Assembly: GCA_030601705.1 (NCBI GenBank)
Contig: JAUWBM010000016.1
Span: 1-34,298, forward strand
Origin: Thermoplasmatota archaeon
Lineage (GTDB): Archaea; Thermoplasmatota; E2; DHVEG-1
DNA: 34,298 nucleotides
Direction: 5' to 3'
Within the stretch, counting starts at the first letter, position 1. Every line of letters begins with the position of its first letter. Position numbers and translations under genes: made by a program. Below the pieces are notes generated by a model that was not told the DNA's origin, made no database searches, and saw nothing but the letters and a program-made list of their open reading frames with translations. Positions 1 to 6,257 of this stretch are shown one piece after another.

Positions 1-339
1 CTCAACAAGTACCGTAAAAAACGGTTGGATATTGCCAAAGGCAACGTCTACATCCTCATCCGACTCCCATCTGTTGTATATCGTATAGAAATCGTTTTCA
101 CAAGATTTGGCTAGTTCTATGATCTCATCTATGGTTTCCACTGGAAGTTCCTTGATAACTTCCTTGCCCTCTATTTGACAGAAAAGTTTCGCTGTTTCTG
201 TTTCCCCTGCATCTAAGGCTATAGTAGCCGGTCCTAAATTATCCTTGTTAGCAATCATGGCTGACGATGGCATTACAAAAGCTATGACAACAATAATCGC
301 TACAGCCGCCTGCACAATCTTTTTGCTTTTATTTTTCAT
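1..339 (-). CDS. Secreted protein of unknown function, N-terminal part only
   Basis: An open frame enters from the left edge and starts at an ATG at 339; 113 codons are visible and the stop lies outside the window. The N terminus is a clear signal peptide: a lysine-rich start (MKNKSKK), a hydrophobic stretch of about 18 residues rich in A, I and V, and a small-residue cleavage region near PSSAM. The rest of the visible part is soluble and acidic, with no motif I recognise. GAGAGGAA lies seven bases before the ATG, and a TATA box at 393-400 fits, so the start is well supported. It runs away from the plus-strand zinc-ribbon gene at 483. Whether it belongs to the integrated element or to the host cannot be seen. 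Confidence 0.75.
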   Translation of the reverse strand, partial: MKNKSKKIVQAAVAIIVVIAFVMPSSAMIANKDNLGPATIALDAGETETAKLFCQIEGKEVIKELPVETIDEIIELAKSCENDFYTIYNRWESDEDVDVAFGNIQPFFTVLVE

Positions 340-392
340 ATTATTATTCCTCTCATGTTTTTCCGAGTAATATATTAATATGTCACCATTAG

Positions 393-400
393 TATATAAA
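393..400 (-). promoter_or_regulatory. TATA box for the secreted protein gene
   Basis: On the minus strand the sequence reads AAAAGTTTATATACT. Transcription would begin about 25 bases on, near 370, leaving a leader of about 30 nt that contains the GAGAGGAA ribosome site. Confidence 0.5.
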
Positions 401-440
401 CTTTTCTTAAAAAATACCTCAAGTAAAAAATAGAGGGAAA

Positions 441-449
441 ATATAAATA
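441..449 (+). promoter_or_regulatory. TATA box for the zinc-ribbon gene
   Basis: ATATAAATA on the plus strand lies about 38 bases before the GTG at 483. This allows a start of transcription near 468 and a leader of about 15 nt. Confidence 0.45.
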
Positions 450-482
450 ACGAAATGTGATGTACGAAGTAAGGCGAACTCA

Positions 483-803
483 GTGAGGAAAGGTAAAGTA
501 AAGAGGAGAGTCTACCGTCAGAATGTAAAGTGCCCTATGTGTAGCCATGTATTCAAAACAAGAAGGAAAAGTTTCAGGATTAGTTGTGGTTATTGTGGCA
601 CGCAGTTCAAAAGGGTAGAAAATATTGTCAAGGGTGGAGGTGAAATAAGTAGTGTAAAGAAGAGGAAATATCGTCAAACAGTGAAATGCCCTTGGTGTAA
701 TCACATTTTCAGAACGAGAACAAGAGCGCCTCTGATCACTTGCAATCGATGTGTCTCACGATTTAAGAGAAAAGAAAATATCATTAAAAGGAATGGCGAA
801 TAA
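483..803 (+). CDS. Tandem double zinc-ribbon protein
   Basis: A 106-residue basic protein made of two copies of one zinc ribbon. Each copy has the same spacing CX2C-X14-CX2C: Cys17, 20, 35, 38 and Cys69, 72, 87, 90. The copies share the framework VKCPxCxHxF(K/R)TR...C..C...FKRxENI, with a repeat period of 52 residues, so this is an internal duplication. The many Lys and Arg residues suggest nucleic-acid binding (inference). The only usable start is the GTG at 483; the frame is closed by a TAA at 447-449 and has no ATG or GTG between. The ribosome site is weak (AAGGCGA). It is the only plus-strand gene in the left accessory region. I do not recognise the family beyond a generic zinc ribbon. 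Confidence 0.7.
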   Translation: MRKGKVKRRVYRQNVKCPMCSHVFKTRRKSFRISCGYCGTQFKRVENIVKGGGEISSVKKRKYRQTVKCPWCNHIFRTRTRAPLITCNRCVSRFKRKENIIKRNGE

Positions 804-956
804 ACAGGCTGTTAAAAAACGTGAGATATTCAGTGTTATTCTTAAAAACACCCATACTCATGTATCCCCAAGGTGGGTTTTGCTGTTATATGCTGTCTCT
901 GTGAATACTTTTTTAGGAAAAAACGATAATATCTGTTTTTACCCAAAATATTGATT

Positions 957-1259
957 TTAAGCGATTCCTAGCTGCTCGCGTACTTTTTTAGTCATCTGGC
1001 TATGTATCTCATAGTCGATCTTCTTGCCCTTTTTCCTGAACACCATGCAGTAACAAGCGTCCGCCTCTTTGATATCGTCCAGAACCTCTGGACATGGGCA
1101 GACTGTGCGCCAACATGGGAGACAGGGGCAAACTTCGCCATTTCCTGCGCAAACCTCGGCCTTAAGATCAATATCAATATCGGGATTGAGCTCTATATTA
1201 TGCTCTTTTGCAAATTTTTTCCATTTCTCAAGAATGACTTTTTTATCTTCACTCATCAT
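957..1259 (-). CDS. Ferredoxin:thioredoxin reductase catalytic-subunit-like Fe-S protein
   Basis: A 100-residue protein with the cysteine signature of the FTR catalytic (beta) subunit: Cys37, then C44-P-C46, C54-P-C56 and C69-Y-C71, with an extra Cys49. In the family three CxC motifs bind a [4Fe-4S] cluster and a redox disulfide that reduces thioredoxin-like partners. The spacing here (CPC-X7-CPC-X12-CYC) is tighter between the first two motifs than in plant FTR, and the last motif is CYC instead of CHC. No ferredoxin or thioredoxin gene is nearby. GGAG lies eight bases before the ATG at 1259; a second ATG follows directly at 1256. It is last in a minus-strand cassette next to an integrase, so it may travel with the element. 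The family call is fairly firm; the partner is unknown. Confidence 0.75.
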   Translation of the reverse strand: MMSEDKKVILEKWKKFAKEHNIELNPDIDIDLKAEVCAGNGEVCPCLPCWRTVCPCPEVLDDIKEADACYCMVFRKKGKKIDYEIHSQMTKKVREQLGIA

Positions 1260-1418
1260 TTTTTACGCTCCATCTATCAAAAATATGAATAGAGTGTTTC
1301 TCACTGCCATAGAAGATTTTTTACCACCATTAAGACAAGCGAAAGGAGAAAAATGGAGCAGATACAGTGAATTACCCTCTATGCTTTTAGTGAACACCCT
1401 ACCATATTTATTTTATGA

Positions 1419-1508
1419 TTATTTCACGATGTCGTCTGCTGAGTCAACGGCTTTTCCGCCGATGGTGAGAACTTTTTTCGTGAGGTCTTTTGCAAACTTT
1501 ATTGTCAT
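1419..1508 (-). CDS. Possible 29-residue peptide with a strong ribosome site
   Basis: A short frame, MTIKFAKDLTKK followed by VLTIGGKAVDSADDIVK, is preceded by GGAGGTAAACC directly before its ATG at 1508, one of the best ribosome sites in the region. It begins inside the 43-codon frame 1444-1575 in another reading frame. No homology is recognised. A longer plus-strand frame also crosses here but lacks a ribosome site. The case rests only on the ribosome site and the cassette position. Confidence 0.4.
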   Translation of the reverse strand: MTIKFAKDLTKKVLTIGGKAVDSADDIVK

Positions 1509-1575
1509 GGTTTACCTCCATTTCTTGTAGTTGTTTTTTCAATTTCTGATAATCTTCTAATGGTCCAAGGGACAT
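1444..1575 (-). CDS. Possible 43-residue peptide downstream of the clamp gene
   Basis: The ATG at 1575 follows GGGTGAAAA and lies nine bases past the stop of the PCNA-like gene, so it could be translated from the same message. The first half (MSLGPLEDYQKLKKQLQEME) looks like a short helix. The second half overlaps the 29-residue frame and is unusually rich in His, Arg and Lys, so perhaps only the front is meaningful. No homology is recognised. Confidence 0.35.
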   Translation of the reverse strand: MSLGPLEDYQKLKKQLQEMEVNHDNKVCKRPHEKSSHHRRKSR

Positions 1576-1584
1576 CTTTTCACC

Positions 1585-2982
1585 CTATTCCACTTTCTTA
1601 ACAGTCTGAGCAATCCATTTCTCTGGCCGATAACGATACCACGCTATGAGTACAAAACCATCTGGTAACAGATTTTCAATAACATTCTCTCTTGTGTTGT
1701 CATCGACTTTTACATCCGTTGAATTGACTACGAAAAATACAAAGCCTTTCATTTCCGTAACCTTTGAAAGCGCCTTTTTACTCCTTTTTTTCAAAGATTT
1801 CTCCAGCTTGTCTTTGATTTTTTCCATATCTGGCGTCCACTGGTGTTTTTCATACTTTAAACCTTTGGGTTTACGGATTGACAACCGATCAGAATAAACA
1901 TCAATAACTGGTTCAACCTCTTCTATTTCTGGCTCTGGCTTATCTTTGTTTTTTTCGATATACTCTTCTTGTCTTTCGTCAATATCTGCATAGGCTTCTG
2001 GATCATTAACTTCGTCAGATGCATACTCTATACCGTTAACGGTAGCGTCAACAGGTTCAACCTTATCAAACTCTGTAGGCTTGACTATCTCTTTTATGGC
2101 TTCTAGAGGTTCTATAGTCTCTGGTTCTACGGTTTTTTCTATTTCTGTCCTTGGCTTTAACTCTTTTTCAGTATCTGGTTCCTCTTCTTGGTCTTCTAAT
2201 ATTACCTGTCGTTCATGATCATCATCCCGAATGAGGGGAGCAATCCAGTATTCAACCTGAAGATTGTTATTATTGGCAGTGATCCGTATAGGCGTATTTG
2301 GGCTTGTTTCTATAGTAATGTTATCAAAACATTTTTTGTACTCGTTTATCTGCTTGATTAAAATGTCACTTCTGAAAATAGTGTAATTGTTGTCAGCAGC
2401 ATTAAAATAGTCTACTATTAACGCTTCTGTGTCTTGCATGATAACCGATCTATTTTCTTTGTCGTGGTCCTCATCGTCATCTTGGTTTTCGAGAATAAGG
2501 CTATCGCGTGTTGTTGAAATGTATGTATGCTCATAGTTTTTGTTTGATATAATGCCTTTGAGACTGTCGTAAAAGATTTTGGTGTTTACAGATACCTTAT
2601 TTTTTAAATCTACTTTCGGGGGTTTTTCACTGCTCCAGCCGGCCATGTCAAGAAGGCCCATGCCCCGCGTTAGATTACCCTCTTTACCGAGCAACCTGTT
2701 AACATCAGCATCATAATCAAACGCGAGAACATCGTCCTTTTTGAAGAGGCGCAGATACTCCTTAATTTTCTGCAGGTCTATACCTATCTCCAGTTTGCTA
2801 TCTACATCATACTCTTCACACGCGGTTTTTGGAATATTTGTAATAACCATTTCATAATTAGCGGGATCCACCGAAAAAATGCATATTCCATTTTCGGAAA
2901 ATTCTATCTTAATCTCTTTAACCAGATGTCGATGTATGTCTACAGCCTTCAATAATATATTTTGTTTTATTTTTATATTCAT
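1585..2982 (-). CDS. PCNA-like sliding clamp with acidic tail and extra C-terminal domain
   Basis: A 465-residue protein. Residues 1 to about 251 follow the archaeal PCNA plan: an N-terminal strand-helix unit, the hallmark SVDPAN at 37-42, the IGIDLQKIKEYLRL segment at 66-79, and the terminal strand LQVEYWIAPLI at 241-251, which matches the usual PCNA ending. A charged insert (about 165-180, DDDEDHDKEN) is unusual. After the normal end of a clamp come about 110 residues of Glu/Asp/Pro-rich linker, then a basic helical stretch (386-407, KIKDKLEKSLKKRSKK) and a folded-looking end (411-465) that I cannot assign. Clamps encircle DNA and tether polymerases and nucleases; roughly 210 extra residues are not typical of the family. 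The ATG at 2982 has GAGG upstream, inside the end of the previous gene. Cassette position suggests a role in element replication (inference). The clamp call is strong; the tail function is unknown. Confidence 0.82.
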   Translation of the reverse strand: MNIKIKQNILLKAVDIHRHLVKEIKIEFSENGICIFSVDPANYEMVITNIPKTACEEYDVDSKLEIGIDLQKIKEYLRLFKKDDVLAFDYDADVNRLLGKEGNLTRGMGLLDMAGWSSEKPPKVDLKNKVSVNTKIFYDSLKGIISNKNYEHTYISTTRDSLILENQDDDEDHDKENRSVIMQDTEALIVDYFNAADNNYTIFRSDILIKQINEYKKCFDNITIETSPNTPIRITANNNNLQVEYWIAPLIRDDDHERQVILEDQEEEPDTEKELKPRTEIEKTVEPETIEPLEAIKEIVKPTEFDKVEPVDATVNGIEYASDEVNDPEAYADIDERQEEYIEKNKDKPEPEIEEVEPVIDVYSDRLSIRKPKGLKYEKHQWTPDMEKIKDKLEKSLKKRSKKALSKVTEMKGFVFFVVNSTDVKVDDNTRENVIENLLPDGFVLIAWYRYRPEKWIAQTVKKVE

Positions 2983-2984
2983 AT

Positions 2985-3185
2985 TTAATGCGCCTCGATG
3001 ATAAAATGACTTTCTAGATAGTCAATGATGCTCTGTTTTTCCTTAATCCTTGCCTCTAATTTGACTCTCTCTTGTTTCAGCTGTTTAAGCAATCGCTCCC
3101 TTTCTTGTCTTGTTAACCTGTCGTAGTATTTTACCAGCCTATCTTTATTGTTCATTTTTTCCAACTCCATATACTCAATTTCCAC
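2985..3185 (-). CDS. Small coiled-coil protein
   Basis: A 66-residue, highly charged protein with an almost continuous helical stretch from LVKYYDRLTRQERERLL to KEKQSIIDYLE, consistent with a short coiled coil or helical hairpin. The GTG at 3185 follows GGGAGG at a spacing of eight bases; an in-frame ATG at 3170 is an alternative. It starts four bases after the RadC-like gene stops and ends two bases before the clamp ATG, so the three are probably cotranscribed and translationally coupled. No family is recognised. It could be an adaptor for the clamp, but that rests only on position. Confidence 0.6.
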   Translation of the reverse strand: MEIEYMELEKMNNKDRLVKYYDRLTRQERERLLKQLKQERVKLEARIKEKQSIIDYLESHFIIEAH

Positions 3186-3188
3186 TTT

Positions 3189-3587
3189 CTATGCCTCCCG
3201 TAGTGAGTAAAACTCTTCTTTGTTAAAGATGATGCTATCTAAACATCTGACTTCTATTACCTCACCAGCGTTTTTTAGCATTTCAAAAATATGTTTATCT
3301 TCTGCAGATGGTTGCAAATCTCCTGAAGGGTGATTATGTGCAATAATTACAGAGTCACTGTTATATTTTAAAGCTATCCTGAAAATAGTTTTAGGATCAA
3401 TACAGCAAGTATTTAGGCCCCCTTTGAAGACTGTTTCACTATGTACGATCTGTTTTTTTGTATTCAAGCAGAATAATATAAGATTCTCCTGTTCATAGTC
3501 TACATCAATGTTCTTAATATTTTTAAAGAGATCACCAGGTAGAGTTATTTTATCAACTGGTTCTTTTAATACATACACCTGTTTCAT
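3189..3587 (-). CDS. RadC-like JAB/MPN (JAMM) domain protein
   Basis: A 132-residue protein with the RadC-type JAMM metal motif HNHPSGDLQPSAED in the second half, in the usual context VIIAHNHPSGD...PS..D, and an upstream FKGGLNTC segment where the family carries its conserved loop. JAMM domains bind zinc. RadC proteins were once called DNA-repair factors, but their role is unsettled, and stand-alone RadC domains are frequent on plasmids, viruses and integrated elements. The helix-hairpin-helix N-terminal domain of bacterial RadC is absent, which is normal for the short form. The ATG at 3587 has AGAGGT upstream. Neighbours are a mobile-element protein before it and a coiled coil and clamp after it. 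Family certain, function uncertain. Confidence 0.85.
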   Translation of the reverse strand: MKQVYVLKEPVDKITLPGDLFKNIKNIDVDYEQENLILFCLNTKKQIVHSETVFKGGLNTCCIDPKTIFRIALKYNSDSVIIAHNHPSGDLQPSAEDKHIFEMLKNAGEVIEVRCLDSIIFNKEEFYSLREA

Positions 3588-3620
3588 TTTTATTACCTCT
3601 AAAAAATAAAAGATAGGGGT

Positions 3621-3980
3621 TTAATGCCCAAACATCGAGTCAGTTTCATAGTATGTTTTGTCTTTCTCGTGTCTCCAGAACGTACCCAGCCTTTTACCTG
3701 TTGATAGTTTACCATCACAACAGAAAGGATAAGACCCTCTCAATTGTATTTCATCACCTCTATTTTCTATTTTCATCCTGAACAGATCGCCGTATCCTTG
3801 TGTCTTTGGCCTTTGTATGTTACATTGCTGTGTATGGCCTACCGTATCAATTGCAGCACATTGACAAATTGCTGTTTTACCAGATGGGCTTATTTCCCTG
3901 ACTACGACAAAGTTGTAATTCGTTTGATCGTATCCCCAGCTCGTGTAAAAGATGTCACCTATTTTTATTCCATCATTCAT
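3621..3980 (-). CDS. Mobile-element conserved protein with SWGYDQTN motif
   Basis: I place the start at the ATG at 3980 (MNDGIKIGDIFYTSWGYDQTN), with GGGAG upstream, giving 119 residues. The opening resembles a small family found on many phages and plasmids, beginning with GDI(F/L)xSSWGYDQTNxxFYxV; this is from memory and no biochemical role is known to me. Four cysteines occur at CQC, C in the TQQCNIQ segment, and a CC pair near the end, so metal binding is possible. The frame is open upstream to a TAG at about 4152, encoding a plausible soluble stretch (DIWIVSDFWPRLPKKVLDNL), so the true protein may be longer or may once have been joined to the small frame at 4072-4200. It leads the minus-strand cassette. 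Confidence 0.6.
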   Translation of the reverse strand: MNDGIKIGDIFYTSWGYDQTNYNFVVVREISPSGKTAICQCAAIDTVGHTQQCNIQRPKTQGYGDLFRMKIENRGDEIQLRGSYPFCCDGKLSTGKRLGTFWRHEKDKTYYETDSMFGH

Positions 3981-4071
3981 ATTTATCCATCTCCCAAATT
4001 TCTTTCTTTTTTCTTTCTTTTTATATTTTTGGAGATTGTCAAGAACCTTTTTAGGCAACCTTGGCCAAAAA

Positions 4072-4200
4072 TCAGATACGATCCATATATCCGTAAATCC
4101 CTTTAACCTCGGATATCGTTTGAACCTCTTCAATATCCGTACATATCCCTGCTATTACCAGCCTATTTTCTTTTTTATTTTCACTTATCTTTTTTTCCAC
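4072..4200 (-). CDS. Small ORF at the head of the cassette, possibly a frameshifted N terminus
   Basis: A 42-codon frame begins with a GTG at 4200, preceded by GGTGA at good spacing, and ends at 4072. It encodes MEKKISENKKENRLVIAGIC followed by TDIEEVQTISEVKGIYGYMDRI, which looks like real protein. A TATA box at 4235-4242 fits a short-leader transcript starting just before it. Around 4098 (AAAGGGATTT) the neighbouring frame offers a protein-like continuation that runs into the gene at 3621, so a +1 shift would fuse the two. It may be a separate small protein, a natural frameshift, a decayed gene or a base error. The ribosome site and start codon lie inside one arm of a 15-bp inverted repeat. 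Confidence 0.45.
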   Translation of the reverse strand: MEKKISENKKENRLVIAGICTDIEEVQTISEVKGIYGYMDRI

Positions 4201-4325
4201 TGATTATCACCATGTTATCTTTTGTCAATGCTTGCATATAAATGTTTGCTGTAAAAATACCGAAATGACAAAATATCAAAATAGATCAGGAAGAAAAATT
4301 CAAAAATTATTGGTGATAATCAGTG
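4198..4325. repeat. Perfect 15-bp inverted repeat with nested inverted pairs
   Basis: CACTGATTATCACCA at 4198-4212 has an exact reverse complement, TGGTGATAATCAGTG, at 4311-4325. A second pair of arms, AAAATATCAAAAT at 4270-4282 and ATTTTGATATTTT at 4421-4433, and an 8-bp pair, GATCAGGA at 4284-4291 and TCCTGATC at 4337-4344, are interleaved. The left 15-bp arm covers the ribosome site and start codon of the small ORF at 4200 and lies just past its TATA box. That is where a repressor, or an origin-binding protein, could act. Confidence 0.7.
4235..4242 (-). promoter_or_regulatory. TATA box for the minus-strand element cassette
   Basis: The minus strand reads CATTTATATGC. Transcription starting about 25 bases on would begin near 4213, leaving about 12 nt before the GTG at 4200. 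It would serve the small ORF, the SWGYDQTN protein, RadC, the coiled coil and the clamp, which are tightly spaced. Confidence 0.5.
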
Positions 4326-4459
4326 AATTGTATTCCTCCTGATCCAATTTTATAATCTAAAAAGAGAATTTAATAATTTCGTTAATCAAAATTTCTAAAA
4401 AAATTTTTTTTCAAAATTTTATTTTGATATTTTATCAAATATTCTATCTATATTATTAG

Positions 4460-4486
4460 ATTTCGGTTAAGGGCATAAACCGAAAT
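4460..4486. repeat. Hairpin in the element control region
   Basis: ATTTCGGTT and AACCGAAAT form a perfect 9-bp stem around a 9-base loop. The half-site ACCGAAAT also occurs alone near 4259, so it may be a protein-binding word. Confidence 0.55.
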
Positions 4487-4735
4487 AAATTATAAAAGAT
4501 GATGCTCTTTTATGATTTGTTTATTTTTAATAAGATATACAAAAAAACAAATTAAAATTAAACTATAAAAAGTTTAATAAAAAAATAAAAATTAAAAATT
4601 ATTTTTTAAAACGGTTTTTAAGCTCGAAACTTCATCATTAAATGGTTTATCATTAATACAGAGTGGAAAATCACTCATAGACCAAATTACGAAAGCCTAC
4701 GTAGCTTTAGACTTGTAGTACTTTTGTGGATTATT

Positions 4736-5677
4736 TCAAACTACATTGAATTTTGGCACAGCACTAAGATAGGCTTTTTTCATATCCTTTTTGTCGATAT
4801 GATGGTAGATGTCTATCGCCTCGCCTCTGATATCCCCTCGCAGCTCTTTCACATACTCACGTGGCATCCCGTTTCTAAGAAGGTGCGTAGTATAGAAGTG
4901 TCTAAAATTATGGCATGAGAAATGATCCTCCAACCTATCTGAATTTGGATCATAGTATCCAAGTTTTTTAGCCCATTTGACAATATCTTCATAAACGCTG
5001 TTTCTACCTATTGATCTTCCATAATCATTGACGAAGAGAGATGTAACCCCATTGTTTACCAACTTTTCTCTTCTTTTCAACCATTTCTTCAGAATAATTT
5101 CTGTTTCCTCATCGAAAAAAACAGTTCTGTTACTTCTTTTATGAAAGGGTTTAAGGGTTATGCTTTTCTCATTGAAATTTATATCTCTAAGCTCAATTTT
5201 TAACAGTTCCCCTCTACGAATCCCTGTTTTTGCTAGTAAAATGGCAATTGCTTTTGGACGCATCGGTATGATGCTGTTTATAAAGTGGGACATCTCTTCT
5301 ACACTTATCAATTTTCTAACAGCAGGGGTACTATTTTTCTTATATCTTCTTATGTAACGTTTTCTAAAAGGCAATATGATATTTTTACTTACATAACCTT
5401 TGTATGTGAGGAAGTCATAAAAACTAGATAACGCAGTAAAATAGTGTTCAATTCTCCTTTGCGAGTTACCTCGTTCTTCTTTTAAATATTTGAGAAAATC
5501 TTCAAGAGATTCGTTACCAATCTGTAAAATATTGATTTTGTTTTTTTGAAGGTAATTGCAAAATATTTTCAACTCTGACATATAATTTCTTATTGACTCA
5601 TCCGTCATATCTCTAAGTTTGCAATCATCTTTAAATCGCTTAACAAGATTTATGGTATCTATCTTTTCCATCTCCAC
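4736..5677 (-). CDS. Tyrosine recombinase (XerA-like integrase)
   Basis: A 313-residue site-specific recombinase. Residues 1-100 form the SAM-like core-binding domain; residues 120-310 are catalytic. Visible catalytic residues are Arg154 in TGIRRGEL, a basic residue near 180 (FHKRS), His256 and Arg259 in HNFRH, and the nucleophile Tyr291 in DIYHHID. The usual second-box histidine nine residues before the tyrosine is Asp282, in LRGD, a form common in archaeal integrases. It lies between the inverted-repeat region and a tRNA-Gly gene whose 3' end faces it, the usual site preference of this family, so it probably integrates the element. It overlaps the end of the RHH gene by 19 bases (GTG start at 5677) or 13 (ATG at 5671), with GGTGG just upstream, so the two are translationally coupled. 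Confidence 0.9.
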   Translation of the reverse strand: MEMEKIDTINLVKRFKDDCKLRDMTDESIRNYMSELKIFCNYLQKNKINILQIGNESLEDFLKYLKEERGNSQRRIEHYFTALSSFYDFLTYKGYVSKNIILPFRKRYIRRYKKNSTPAVRKLISVEEMSHFINSIIPMRPKAIAILLAKTGIRRGELLKIELRDINFNEKSITLKPFHKRSNRTVFFDEETEIILKKWLKRREKLVNNGVTSLFVNDYGRSIGRNSVYEDIVKWAKKLGYYDPNSDRLEDHFSCHNFRHFYTTHLLRNGMPREYVKELRGDIRGEAIDIYHHIDKKDMKKAYLSAVPKFNVV

Positions 5678-6204
5678 CCACCACGAATTTTTTCAACAAC
5701 ACCATAATCTTGCAGATGCTCTATCTGTTTGGATATTGCCTTCAATGTTTCTGCATCATGTGGATCTATGTGCAGTAGATCTATGATTTCATCTTCAGCG
5801 ATGGAACTTTTTTGTTTAAACAACTCTATAAGATTCTGCTGGTATTCTCTTACTCCCTCGAATTTACCATTTTCAATAAAGGTTTTGTTTTTATACTTCA
5901 CTAATTGATTTTCGTATCTATCGGTAAGGAGATTAAGCATATCTACTTTTTTTGATAGTTCTATATTCTCATGTCTTAATCTTTCGTTTTGCTCTGTTAG
6001 ATTCTGTAGATTTTTTGATAGTTCATCTTTAGAGCTAAAACCTTCCTTACGTTGGATATATTCTTCAACGACTTCAATAATAAAATTAGAAACCGATAAT
6101 CCTTCTTGTTTTGCTATTTCAAACCACTTATCCTTCATCTCCTGGATTGGAGGATAAATTGTAATTGACCTTTTTCTTGTGGTTTTTGTTTTATCCAATG
6201 CCAT
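5659..6204 (-). CDS. Ribbon-helix-helix, coiled-coil and winged-helix DNA-binding protein
   Basis: A 181-residue protein in three parts. Residues 10-50 look like a ribbon-helix-helix unit (RSITIYPPIQEMKDKWFEIA, then SVSNFIIEVVEEYI). Residues 58-105 form a heptad-rich coiled coil (LSKNLQNLTEQNERLRHENI). Residues 115-181 look like a winged helix ending in GVVEKIRGGWRWKR. It lies directly upstream of the integrase, overlaps its start, and has its own TATA box close to the tRNA-Gly 3' end. It is likely a dimeric regulator or recombination-directionality factor for the integrase (inference). The start at 6204 gives a leader of only a few bases, consistent with the box at 6233-6240. Confidence 0.75.
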   Translation of the reverse strand: MALDKTKTTRKRSITIYPPIQEMKDKWFEIAKQEGLSVSNFIIEVVEEYIQRKEGFSSKDELSKNLQNLTEQNERLRHENIELSKKVDMLNLLTDRYENQLVKYKNKTFIENGKFEGVREYQQNLIELFKQKSSIAEDEIIDLLHIDPHDAETLKAISKQIEHLQDYGVVEKIRGGWRWKR

Positions 6205-6232
6205 AGTATCATATAGGGTATCTCCTTATGAC

Positions 6233-6240
6233 TATATAAA
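6233..6240 (-). promoter_or_regulatory. TATA box for the RHH-integrase pair
   Basis: The minus strand reads TTTATATAGTC, about 30 bases before the ATG at 6204, so the message would be nearly leaderless. It lies between the element and the tRNA 3' end. Confidence 0.5.
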
Positions 6241-6257
6241 ATTTGTTAACAAAAAAA

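Larger units (their letters stand above)
4201..4735. other. AT-rich non-coding control region of the element
   Basis: About 535 bases without a convincing gene, strongly AT-rich, between the cassette head and the end of the integrase gene. It holds the inverted repeats described at 4198-4433, a hairpin at 4460-4486, another at 4492-4513 (ATAAAAGA / TCTTTTAT), and a homopolymer-rich stretch at 4520-4610. This combination is typical of replication origins and of regulatory regions of archaeal plasmids and viruses, but no named origin box is recognised. Confidence 0.55.

Noticed and set aside
751-954. Plus-strand frame after the zinc-ribbon gene
   Set aside because: Starts inside the zinc-ribbon gene in another frame, has no ribosome site and no protein-like features.
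1069-1530. Plus-strand frame of 153 codons opposite the FTR-like gene and the tiny ORFs
   Set aside because: Its first part is antisense to a gene with clear cysteine motifs, no ribosome site or TATA box precedes it or its internal ATG at 1285, and the minus strand has better translation signals.
1-4700. Second attachment site (copy of the tRNA-Gly 3' end)
   Set aside because: I scanned for TGCGGGCGCCGGG and its parts and found no copy, so no att pair is claimed inside the window.
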